Part shown: positions 5,332-11,384 of the stretch, one piece after another
Numbering within the stretch: position 1 is the first letter of the stretch
Layout of the letters: the number at the start of each line of letters is the position of its first letter
Source: Nostocaceae cyanobacterium CSSed10_463m
GTDB taxonomy: Bacteria > Cyanobacteriota > Cyanobacteriia > Cyanobacteriales > Nostocaceae
DNA length: 11,384 bases
Direction: 5' to 3'
Assembly (NCBI GenBank): GCA_003556955.1
Contig: PWQB01000195.1
Span: 1 to 11,384, forward strand
Program-made: the position numbers and the translations under genes
The notes under the pieces: model-generated
Seen by the model: only the letters and a program-made list of their open reading frames with translations
Databases searched by the model: none
What the model was told of the DNA's origin: nothing

Positions 5332-7545
5332 CTAATTCTTTTTGGAGTTAATCAAATTTGAGGCTATCCCAGTTGAACGTAATGCCATATTTATGAGAGT
5401 TTTTTGGGAATTAGTTTCTGGACAATCTACAACTTCACCATGCAAGCTATCACCGGGACGACGTTGGATATAATTACCATCAGGTTGTAATTCCCAGGCT
5501 TGACGATTATCTGCTAACATGATTCCCAGAATTTCTTGCAAATCTTTGGCAATGTCTGGGTCTTTGATGGGAGTAATGACTTCCACTCGGCGGTCTAAGT
5601 TACGACTCATCCAATCTGCACTGCCGATATAAATTTCTTCCTGTCCATTATTATGGAAATAATAAATGCGAGAATGTTCTAAGAAGCGGCCAATAATGCT
5701 GATGACACGAATATTTTCACTGATGTCTTTGAGTCCTGGACGCAAACAGCAAATACCGCGAATAATTAGATCCATTTGCACGCCAGCGCGAGATGCTTCG
5801 TATAAAGTAGCGATAATTTGGGGGTCTACTAGGGAATTCATTTTGGCAACAATGCGCCCAGAAAAGCCATTTTGGACATTTTCTATTTCCCGATGAATTA
5901 ATGCCAAAAAGCGATCGCGCATATTCACAGGTGCAACTAGCACTTCTCGATATGATTTTTGCCGAGAATAGCCTGTGAGAAAATTAAATAAATCTGTAAT
6001 ATCAGCGCCCAATTCTTCCCGGCAGCTAAATAATCCCAAATCTGTATACAAACGTGCTGTTTTAGGATTATAATTACCAGTACCTATATGCACATAGCGG
6101 CGCATCCGGTCTTTTTCTCTTCGCACCACCATCACGGTTTTGCAATGGGTTTTTAGCCCTACTAAACCATAGACAACGTGAACGCCAACTCTTTCTAAAC
6201 TCCTCGCCCAGTAGATATTATTTTCTTCATCAAACCGTGCTTTTAATTCCACTAACACAGATACTTGTTTGCCATTTTCTGCCGCAGCAATTAAAGCTTT
6301 GACTATAGGCGAGTCCCCAGAAGTGCGGTAAAGGGTCATTTTGATCGCTAACACATTGGGGTCATGGGCTGCATGAGTGATAAAACGTACCACAGTTGAG
6401 GAAAAAGATTGATAGGGATGGTGGACTAATAAATCCTTTTCTCGAATGACCGCAAAAAAGTCTTGACCTTCTTCTAATTCCAAAGCGTCTGAGTTTAAAC
6501 TCGGTTCTCTCAACCTTTGCAAACGGGAAGGAACTACAGACTGGCGTGGTGGTTCTTTAAGTTCGGGTAATGGCAAAGCCATAAAATACATTAAGTCCCG
6601 CAGTCCTAAAAGACCATCAACTTCGTAGACATCATTTTCCGTTAAGTCTAAATCTTGCAACAACCGCGAACGGATGGGGTCAGGGGTGTGAGATTTAATT
6701 TCTAGTCTGACGGGAGTCCCACCCATGCGGCGTTTGCGTAATTCTTGTTCAATGGCTAATAGCAAATCATCTGCTTCATCTTCTTCCAAAGCCAAATCAG
6801 CGTCACGAGTAATGCGGAAGGGATGATATTCTTGGATATTCATGCCTGGAAATAGAAATTCCAGGTTATGTGCGATCGCCTGTTCTAAAGGTACACCAGT
6901 CCAGTGAGCAGTTTGTCCAGTTTCAGAAATTCCTAACTCTGGCGGTATAGGCAAAAATCGCGGTAGCACACTGGGGACTTTCACCCTGGCAAAAAATTCT
7001 TCTTCGGTATCAGGATTTTTCACCACAACTGCCAAATTTAGGCTGAGATTAGAAATGAAGGGGAAAGGATGGCTAGGGTCAACTGCTAAAGGAGTCAGAA
7101 CCGGAAAGATTTGCTCTTCAAAGTAATTATCTAAATAAGTCCGTTGTTTTTGATTTAAATTAATGTAGTCCAGGATATGGATACCATGACTAGCCAACAG
7201 AGGTTGTAGAACTTCTTCAAACTGTTGGTGTTGTTTTGTAAACAGGGGTGTGAGGGTTGATCTAACGTCGTCTAGTTGTTTTTGTGGTGTACGACCATCA
7301 GGAGTTAACTGGGCAACTTTGGCTTCTACTTGTTGTTTTAAAGCTGCAATCCGCACCATAAAGAACTCATCTAAATTGGCGCTAAAGATTGCCAAAAATT
7401 TTAATCGTTCTAAAAGCAGTGTTCGGGGGTCACAGGCTTCATGAAGTACACGACTATTAAATTCCAACCAGCTTAACTCGCGGTTAATGTAATATTGCGG
7501 ATCGTTTAAATCAATGGTATGAGCGTTCTTTTTTGATTTCGGCAT
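5332..7545 (-). CDS. ppk1: Polyphosphate kinase 1
   Basis: The 737-residue protein is complete. PPK1 reversibly transfers the terminal phosphate of ATP to growing inorganic polyphosphate at the inner face of the membrane or in granules. The N-terminal domain opens with YYINRELSWLEFNSRVLHEA (18-37). LLVHHPYQSF (372-381) and the ARFDEENNIYWARSLE block (436-451) follow. H467 in LKTHCKT corresponds to the phosphorylated histidine (E. coli H435) and H486 in YVHIGTGNYNPKTA to E. coli H454. H624 in FLEHSRIYYF matches H592; the spacings of 19 and 157 residues are those of the E. coli enzyme. GSADWMSRNLDRRVE (641-655) is the C-terminal signature. The start at 7545 fits the family. The gene appears monocistronic, bounded by a palindromic repeat downstream and a rearranged region upstream; no ppx or phosphate-regulatory gene is adjacent. 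Confidence 0.97.
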   Translation of the reverse strand: MPKSKKNAHTIDLNDPQYYINRELSWLEFNSRVLHEACDPRTLLLERLKFLAIFSANLDEFFMVRIAALKQQVEAKVAQLTPDGRTPQKQLDDVRSTLTPLFTKQHQQFEEVLQPLLASHGIHILDYINLNQKQRTYLDNYFEEQIFPVLTPLAVDPSHPFPFISNLSLNLAVVVKNPDTEEEFFARVKVPSVLPRFLPIPPELGISETGQTAHWTGVPLEQAIAHNLEFLFPGMNIQEYHPFRITRDADLALEEDEADDLLLAIEQELRKRRMGGTPVRLEIKSHTPDPIRSRLLQDLDLTENDVYEVDGLLGLRDLMYFMALPLPELKEPPRQSVVPSRLQRLREPSLNSDALELEEGQDFFAVIREKDLLVHHPYQSFSSTVVRFITHAAHDPNVLAIKMTLYRTSGDSPIVKALIAAAENGKQVSVLVELKARFDEENNIYWARSLERVGVHVVYGLVGLKTHCKTVMVVRREKDRMRRYVHIGTGNYNPKTARLYTDLGLFSCREELGADITDLFNFLTGYSRQKSYREVLVAPVNMRDRFLALIHREIENVQNGFSGRIVAKMNSLVDPQIIATLYEASRAGVQMDLIIRGICCLRPGLKDISENIRVISIIGRFLEHSRIYYFHNNGQEEIYIGSADWMSRNLDRRVEVITPIKDPDIAKDLQEILGIMLADNRQAWELQPDGNYIQRRPGDSLHGEVVDCPETNSQKTLINMALRSTGIASNLINSKKN

Positions 7546-7772
7546 AACGATCTCAGGTTATCCAGATGCAAAGCTACATCTGAGGGAAAATACATATATT
7601 GATTGACGTACTCCTCCGCATAAATAACGGTGGATTCTGGGTGTAAACAGCAATTGCGGGTAAAACCCTTCAGACATTGCCTCACCCACGGGATAACGTC
7701 TGATCCAATATCTAATTTACCATTGAATAGCCGAATCAATGCGGCTTTTCGCTGATATACCTGGTATAACAA
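7506..7772 (-). CDS. Doubtful hypothetical protein overlapping the start of ppk1
   Basis: An 88-residue frame starts at 7772 and overruns the first 40 bp of ppk1 in another frame. I recognise no family. The sequence has a fairly protein-like middle (DIGSDVIPWVRQCLKGF and HPESTVIYAEEYVNQYMYF) but a 3' end that must use ppk1 codons. Its start coincides with the border of the duplicated kinase fragment. It may be the remnant of a gene cut by rearrangement, or simply an open stretch of the ppk1 leader. A small dyad, CAGATG/CATCTG (7563-7582), lies within it. Confidence 0.25.
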   Translation of the reverse strand: MLYQVYQRKAALIRLFNGKLDIGSDVIPWVRQCLKGFTRNCCLHPESTVIYAEEYVNQYMYFPSDVALHLDNLRSLCRNQKRTLIPLI

Positions 7773-7875
7773 CAGAACTTATTTGCACTGGTCAATGTTT
7801 CAAGCTACTCGCCGCCGTCTTGCTATCTGGTATACTGCCGTAACTGCGGTTTTACAGCAGGTTGCAGATATATGA
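7768..7875 (+). pseudogene. Truncated duplicate of the 5' end of the histidine kinase gene
   Basis: 7795-7855 repeats 8207-8267 with only two mismatches over about 60 bp, coding MFQATRRRLAIWYTAVTAVL exactly as in the intact kinase. Weaker ungapped similarity extends about 27 bp upstream of the ATG. After that the sequence diverges, reads QQVADI and stops at 7873-7875. The copy thus encodes a 26-residue peptide ending inside the first membrane helix and cannot be a kinase. The silent or near-silent mismatches suggest a recent duplication. Confidence 0.85.
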
Positions 7876-7885
7876 GGTATAAAAG

Positions 7886-8158
7886 CTATAGTGAAACTCT
7901 TGTGGGGTGGGCATCTTGCCCGCCCCTATGTACGATATGCAGTCTAATCATTTTAGGTCGATTTGTCTGATCAGGAAAATGACAACGCACCGCATCACGT
8001 AAAATTTCCTTCAAGCTAGCAATATCATCAGCTTGCGTAAAAATCGATTCCCCCAAGGCTTTGGCGGTATAACCACCCTCTGGATCTTCTTCAATTAAAA
8101 ATACGATTTCAGTCGCTATATTCACGATTACTGTCGTAGAAATATTGGTCTCAACCAT
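7886..8158 (-). CDS. HicB-like (UPF0150-type) protein with repeat-derived C-terminus
   Basis: The 90-residue product contains the core EIVFLIEEDPEGGYTAKALG, then SIFTQADDIASLKEILRDAVRCHFP and RPKMIRLHIV, typical of the small HicB-like family often mislabelled as 2-oxoisovalerate dehydrogenase. HicB proteins are usually antitoxins binding the HicA RNA-cleaving toxin; this short class has a half-HicB fold and no DNA-binding tail. Family members normally end with an LHFVREE-type tail, but here the frame runs from HIVHRG into GQDAHPTRVSL, which is encoded by a palindromic repeat at 7904-7926. The 3' end therefore seems to have been replaced. The first 11-15 residues are also longer than usual, and a GTG at codon 12 (just before NIATEIVF) is an alternative start. 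No hicA is next to it. It is divergent from the kinase gene with about 48 bp between. Confidence 0.75.
   Translation of the reverse strand: MVETNISTTVIVNIATEIVFLIEEDPEGGYTAKALGESIFTQADDIASLKEILRDAVRCHFPDQTNRPKMIRLHIVHRGGQDAHPTRVSL
7904..7926. repeat. Short palindromic repeat inside the 3' end of the HicB-like gene
   Basis: GGGGTGGGC (7904-7912) pairs with GCCCGCCCC (7918-7926) around ATCTT, with one G-U pair. The GGGTGGGCATCTTGCCCGCCC form is a frequent Nostoc intergenic repeat. Here it supplies the final codons of the HicB-like frame. Confidence 0.75.
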
Positions 8159-8206
8159 AATTTAACATTCAAGAAGAACAACAACAGAATTTCTCTGCAT
8201 TGCCAA

Positions 8207-9676
8207 ATGTTTCAAGCTACTCGCCGCCGTCTTGCTATCTGGTACACTGCCGTAACTGCGGTATTACTTTTACTATTTGCTAGTGGTGTATATTTATATG
8301 TCCGCAGTACATTAATTGAGCGTGTTGATGATACCCTCAATCACGTGGTGGAAATTGTTGAGCGATCGCTTGTAATTGAGCCAGTCGATGGGGATGTTGA
8401 ACAATTTCGCATTAATGTAGAAGCCAGTTTTCGGGACAATGCCAGCACCGTAGAAGATGACCACATTGACCTAGAATGGTTTAGTGCCAACGGCAAATTA
8501 CTTTGGTCAACCTTATCCGAACCTCTAAATATTCCCATTCATGGCAGCCATTTAGGTGAAACCGTCAGAGTCATTAAGCAAGAAAAGCCGGAAGATGGCA
8601 CAACTCAAGACTCAGCACGGGCTAAACGCCCCGCTATCGCTAACAGCACTCAGCACTCAGCACTCCTACTTAGACAAGTTACCCAGCGTGTGGAAGTGGG
8701 ACGGCAAGTATTAGGATATTTGCGTGTTAGTCATCCTTGGTTTGAAGTGACTAAACCTAGTCGTCAGTTAATCATTGATTTGGCGTTAGGGACTTGGTTT
8801 ATGGTGCTGTCTGTAGCAGCAAGCGGTTGGTTTCTATCCGGTAAAGCAATGGAACCTGTGGGGGAATCTTACCAACGTCTGAAACAATTTACCGCCGACG
8901 CTTCTCACGAACTCCGAAGTCCCATTACTTTAATTCAAACCAATGTACAAGTTGCCTTGGCTGATTTAGAATTAGCAGATACACAAAATACTCATTTTGT
9001 CAACTACCGCCAACAGTTAAAGTTAGTGGAACGGCTAACCCAGCGCTTGGGTAAGCTAGTGAATGATTTATTGTTTTTAGCCAGACAAGATAGTGGAATT
9101 AGCAAAGATGTGTTTTCATCTTGTCCCTTGGATGCTTTACTCATAGAAGTAGTGGAAGAACAACAACTGTTAGCCAAGGAGAAAAACATTACTTTAACTC
9201 TGGACTTAGTTGATCCTCCCACTGCGGAAACTAGCCCCGAATTACTAGAAAATTGGTTTACACTCCCAGGTAAATGGGATCAATTAGTGCGGCTATTAAC
9301 AAATTTAATTAGCAATGCTTTACAATACACCCCAGCCGAAGGCGAAGTATATGTACAATTGGCGCGTTTAGAAGGTAGCAATCGCGTTGCTAAAATTCTT
9401 TATAATACAGCTTTATTGCAAATTAAAATAAGCGATACCGGGATTGGTATTCCCGCAGAAGCCTTACCCCGCTTATTTGACCGCTTTTATCGGGTAGATC
9501 CAGCCCGTACCCATAAGACAGCAAAGACAAATGCAGACAGTTCTACAGGTTCAGGATTAGGACTAGCGATCGCATCTGCTATTGTCGAACATCATCAAGG
9601 ACATCTGCAAGTAGAAAGTACTGTTGGCAAAGGTACAACTTTTACTGTCACTTTACCAATCACTCTGGAGTATTAA
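8207..9676 (+). CDS. Membrane sensor histidine kinase (orphan, RppB-like architecture)
   Basis: The protein has 489 residues. Transmembrane helix 1 is at about 11-32 and helix 2 at about 187-211, enclosing a periplasmic sensor region of about 150 residues with no recognised fold. Only some 20 residues separate helix 2 from the dimerisation domain, too few for a full HAMP. H234 in FTADASHELRSP is the phosphorylated histidine. The ATPase shows the N box LLTNLISNALQYTP (N366, N370), G1 DTGIGIP (410-416), F box LFDRFYRVD (423-431) and G2 GSGLGLAIA (448-456). It autophosphorylates from ATP and should pass phosphate to a response regulator, but no regulator gene is adjacent, so its partner is unknown. 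Residues 134-153 look like an inserted repeat. The first 20 codons are duplicated at 7795. Confidence 0.93.
   Translation: MFQATRRRLAIWYTAVTAVLLLLFASGVYLYVRSTLIERVDDTLNHVVEIVERSLVIEPVDGDVEQFRINVEASFRDNASTVEDDHIDLEWFSANGKLLWSTLSEPLNIPIHGSHLGETVRVIKQEKPEDGTTQDSARAKRPAIANSTQHSALLLRQVTQRVEVGRQVLGYLRVSHPWFEVTKPSRQLIIDLALGTWFMVLSVAASGWFLSGKAMEPVGESYQRLKQFTADASHELRSPITLIQTNVQVALADLELADTQNTHFVNYRQQLKLVERLTQRLGKLVNDLLFLARQDSGISKDVFSSCPLDALLIEVVEEQQLLAKEKNITLTLDLVDPPTAETSPELLENWFTLPGKWDQLVRLLTNLISNALQYTPAEGEVYVQLARLEGSNRVAKILYNTALLQIKISDTGIGIPAEALPRLFDRFYRVDPARTHKTAKTNADSSTGSGLGLAIASAIVEHHQGHLQVESTVGKGTTFTVTLPITLEY
8605..8666 (+). repeat. In-frame intergenic-type repeat inside the kinase sensor region
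   Basis: GACTCAGCACGGGCTAAACG begins at 8609 and is followed by CCCCGCTATCGCTAACAG and then CACTCAGCACTCAGCACTC (8647-8665), a tandem ACTCAGC heptamer. Both parts resemble dispersed Nostoc repeats normally found between genes. Here they are translated as roughly residues 134-153 (TQDSARAKRPAIANSTQHSA) without breaking the frame. Confidence 0.65.
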
Positions 9677-9919
9677 ATTTATTTGTGACATTTGTTTCTT
9701 GTGATAGATGAAAATTTAGTATTTAATTACTAATCTAAATAATAATGTTTGTTTGTCAAAATTTTACCCTCAGATTAAAACCCTAGGGCGAAACAATCTA
9801 ATTCTTAGCCAGGATTTGTACAGACACAATTTTTGCTCATAGTTGAATAGGTAGTTATATTAACTGCTAGCTTTAGCTTGGCTAAATACTTGCGCCAGAA
9901 AGAAAGTTTGGAGGTTTAT
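9677..9919. promoter_or_regulatory. Intergenic region before the DUF2267 gene
   Basis: This AT-rich stretch has no gene or strong dyad. GGAGG at 9910-9914 is a good Shine-Dalgarno 5 bp before the ATG at 9920 and decides that start over an in-frame upstream start at 9878. Confidence 0.5.
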
Positions 9920-10765
9920 ATGCCAATTAGTATTAGAAAAGATGTTGCTTATATTTTGCTCAAAAAAATTAATGACACTGGAACAGGAATGCACGAGGTG
10001 AGATTTAACGAGGCTGATTTAGCCAATCGTGAATTAACACCCGCCGAATTTTTAGGACATTTAGATTATTTGAATCAAAAGGATTATATTAACGCAGAGT
10101 TCACAGGTAACGCCTATGCAAATAACGATGTTCCTGATTTTATAAATCCTCAAGAAATTGCTAATAATGCTGCTGAGGGAGTTTTACCTCACTTGATCAC
10201 CTTTAAAAAAGCAGAATTGACCGACAAAGGTGAGAAAATGCTCAAGAAACTAGCAGCAAATCCACCTGAAACATTAAAAACAGGATCATCGGTTACCATT
10301 GCCACCAAAGATATGCCTTTCTTAGAAAAGGTGATGTTAAAAAGTGGTTTAAGCGATATTTTTGACGCTAGGGATATTACAGAAGTAGTATATCGGGTGA
10401 TGCGTGACTTAATGACCACAGCCGCCGCCGACAGAGTAGAAGCGGAACTGCACAAACCAGTGGAATCCACTGATAATAAATCGCTACAAATGGAAATTGC
10501 CGACTTGTGGCATGATACAAATCCAATTGTCGGATTTTTGAGTCGGGTACGTCCACCTTGGCAGGGACCTGGTATATTTAAAATTGATAGCGATCGCTTC
10601 TTATTTAGAGTAGCAAATGAAGGCGGAATGCCATCCAATGTAGATCGTGAACAGGTGGTAAAAGCGGTATTTTCTGCCACTAAAGATGAATTATCAGCAG
10701 AACGCATTCAGGAAATTTCTAGCTGGTTACCTGATAAAGTCCGCCAAATCTGGGAAGAAGCTTAA
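9920..10765 (+). CDS. DUF2267 domain-containing protein
   Basis: From the ATG at 9920 the protein has 281 residues and is soluble. The first 105 or so (MPISIRKDVAYILLKKINDT... to LTDKGEKMLKKL) look like a small winged-helix-type domain: PAEFLGHLDYLNQKDYI, then ITFKKAELTDKGEKML. This domain reading is tentative. The C-terminal half from about 141 (LKSGLSDIFDARDITEVVYR) through VMRDLMTTAAADRVEAEL, EIADLWHDTNPIVGFLSRVRPPW and AVFSATKDELSAERIQEISSWLPDKVRQIW matches DUF2267, a helical family whose biochemical role is not known to me. The same C-terminal type recurs in Nostocales as single-gene loci. A strong palindrome follows the stop by 28 bp. No partner gene is evident. Confidence 0.8.
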   Translation: MPISIRKDVAYILLKKINDTGTGMHEVRFNEADLANRELTPAEFLGHLDYLNQKDYINAEFTGNAYANNDVPDFINPQEIANNAAEGVLPHLITFKKAELTDKGEKMLKKLAANPPETLKTGSSVTIATKDMPFLEKVMLKSGLSDIFDARDITEVVYRVMRDLMTTAAADRVEAELHKPVESTDNKSLQMEIADLWHDTNPIVGFLSRVRPPWQGPGIFKIDSDRFLFRVANEGGMPSNVDREQVVKAVFSATKDELSAERIQEISSWLPDKVRQIWEEA

Positions 10766-10792
10766 AACTTTTCCTAACATAAAGACATAAAT

Positions 10793-10821
10793 ATCCCCGA
10801 CTTCTTAAAGAAGTCGGGGAT
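10793..10821. terminator. Near-perfect 14-bp palindrome after the DUF2267 gene
   Basis: ATCCCCGACTTCTT (10793-10806) and AAGAAGTCGGGGAT (10808-10821) are perfectly complementary with a single A between them. The stem is strong enough to terminate transcription, but no T-run follows it. The ATCCCCGACTTCTT form is a widespread cyanobacterial dispersed repeat, so it may be a repeat serving as terminator. Confidence 0.6.
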
Positions 10822-11090
10822 CTAAGTCTCTCCGTATGGGCTAAATATTTCTTATTTAATAACCTCAGCCTTGAGATTGAAATCAGGGATTAACTTTATA
10901 TCGATTTCATTACTCTAGTTAGATTAAATAACTCAAGCTAATTGCTATATTTTGAGTATCAATTTATTTCCGTCACTGATTTTTGGTGATTAAAAATTTA
11001 TTATCTCATATTTTAGAATTGTCTTACCTAATTTAAATTGATTGAGAAACTTTTAAGGTAAGAAAATTTAAGTTTGTTTAGGAGTGAATT
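10822..11090. promoter_or_regulatory. Promoter region of the exported protein gene
   Basis: This AT-rich spacer of about 270 bp has no gene seen. AGGAG at 11080-11084, 6 bp before the ATG, is the ribosome site for the next gene. No specific operator was found. Confidence 0.4.
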
Positions 11091-11384
11091 ATGAATAAAC
11101 ATCCCCAAAACTTTCGCAAGTATGCTGGATTATTTAGTGCTATTTGCGGCGGCTTATTAATTAGTGTGCCAGTAATTTCTCAAAAAGCAGTAGCACAGCA
11201 ACCGACTTCCCAAGTTAACCCTTGCTCCAGTATTTATTACGAAGAACCACACAATAACAGAATTTTAGTACCACAGGGATGCCCTCCCAATGCTCTAACC
11301 CGTAGATTAGCGGCGCAAGGGATGCTTCCACCTCCTACTGTCCCAGCTACCCCTGCACCTAGTCAGATACCGTTCGGTGTGGGC
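11091..11384 (+). CDS. Exported proline-rich protein (C-terminus outside window)
   Basis: 98 residues are visible from the ATG at 11091. The N-terminus is a Sec signal peptide: a basic start (MNKHPQNFRK), a hydrophobic core (about 12-29) and a likely signal peptidase I site after AVA (residues 34-36), before QQPTSQ. The mature part has two cysteines (C45 and C66, which could form a disulfide), the segment NNRILVPQGCPPNALTRRLAAQG, and then a proline/threonine-rich stretch (PPPTVPATPAPSQIPFGVG) running off the edge. I recognise no family. It is probably periplasmic or outer-envelope. AGGAG at 11080-11084 supports the start. Confidence 0.8.
   Translation, partial: MNKHPQNFRKYAGLFSAICGGLLISVPVISQKAVAQQPTSQVNPCSSIYYEEPHNNRILVPQGCPPNALTRRLAAQGMLPPPTVPATPAPSQIPFGVG

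Noticed and set aside
5076..5361. Opposed 71-72 residue frames next to ppk1
   Set aside because: They are translations of the palindromic repeat at 5153-5321.
7886..8206. Complete HicAB toxin-antitoxin pair
   Set aside because: Only a HicB-like frame is present; no HicA-sized frame occurs on either side.
8207..9676. HAMP domain in the histidine kinase
   Set aside because: Only about 20 residues separate the second membrane helix from the histidine-containing domain, too short for HAMP.
10189..10707. 172-residue reverse frame within the DUF2267 gene
   Set aside because: It is a shadow of the well-supported forward gene; the Ser/Ile-rich composition is typical of antisense reading.

Overview
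The window looks like chromosomal DNA of a filamentous, Nostocales-type cyanobacterium (Nostoc/Anabaena relatives). It is AT-rich, carries five HIP1 octamers (GCGATCGC, near 5911, 6872, 8362, 9566 and 10590), encodes families typical of oxygenic phototrophs (CRR7/DUF3571, DUF2854), and its intergenic DNA is crowded with short palindromic repeats of the kind known from Nostoc genomes. No rRNA, tRNA or CRISPR array was seen.

Layout. 1-656 (-) is the N-terminal part of a PleD-like response regulator with a GGDEF (cyclic-di-GMP synthesis) domain, cut by the window edge. 1060-1320 (+) is a CRR7-family protein. 1458-1774 is a long imperfect inverted repeat interrupted by a 92-bp MITE-like element with 13-bp terminal inverted repeats and a 5-bp target duplication. 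1762-2361 (-) is a two-helix DUF2854 membrane protein. About 2445-4066 is a tnpA-less IS200/IS605-type element. It holds an intact TnpB whose RuvC motifs match the 'rearranged-glutamate' (Fanzor-like) subset, a divergent 48-aa ribbon-helix-helix protein, a two-copy direct repeat between them that could be its operator, and structured ends that probably form the omega-RNA. 4165-4347 (+) is a small unknown helical protein. 4513-4917 (-) is a receiver-only response regulator. 5153-5321 is a nested palindromic repeat just beyond the end of polyphosphate kinase.

5332-7545 (-) is a complete ppk1. 7768-8206 is rearranged: a truncated copy of the start of the downstream histidine kinase gene, then a HicB-like gene whose 3' end runs into a repeat. 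8207-9676 (+) is the full-length orphan membrane histidine kinase, itself carrying an in-frame repeat in its sensor domain. 9920-10765 (+) is a DUF2267-family protein, followed by a near-perfect palindrome (10793-10821). 11091-11384 (+) is the start of an exported proline-rich protein running off the window.

Functionally this is mostly a mixture of single genes rather than one operon: signalling (GGDEF regulator, receiver protein, histidine kinase), phosphate storage (PPK1), photosynthesis-associated small proteins, and mobile or repeat DNA. The most coherent small 'system' is the RHH protein/direct repeat/TnpB/omega-RNA element. The other notable theme is repeat elements entering coding sequence (the HicB-like tail, the kinase sensor domain, the DUF2854 stop region).
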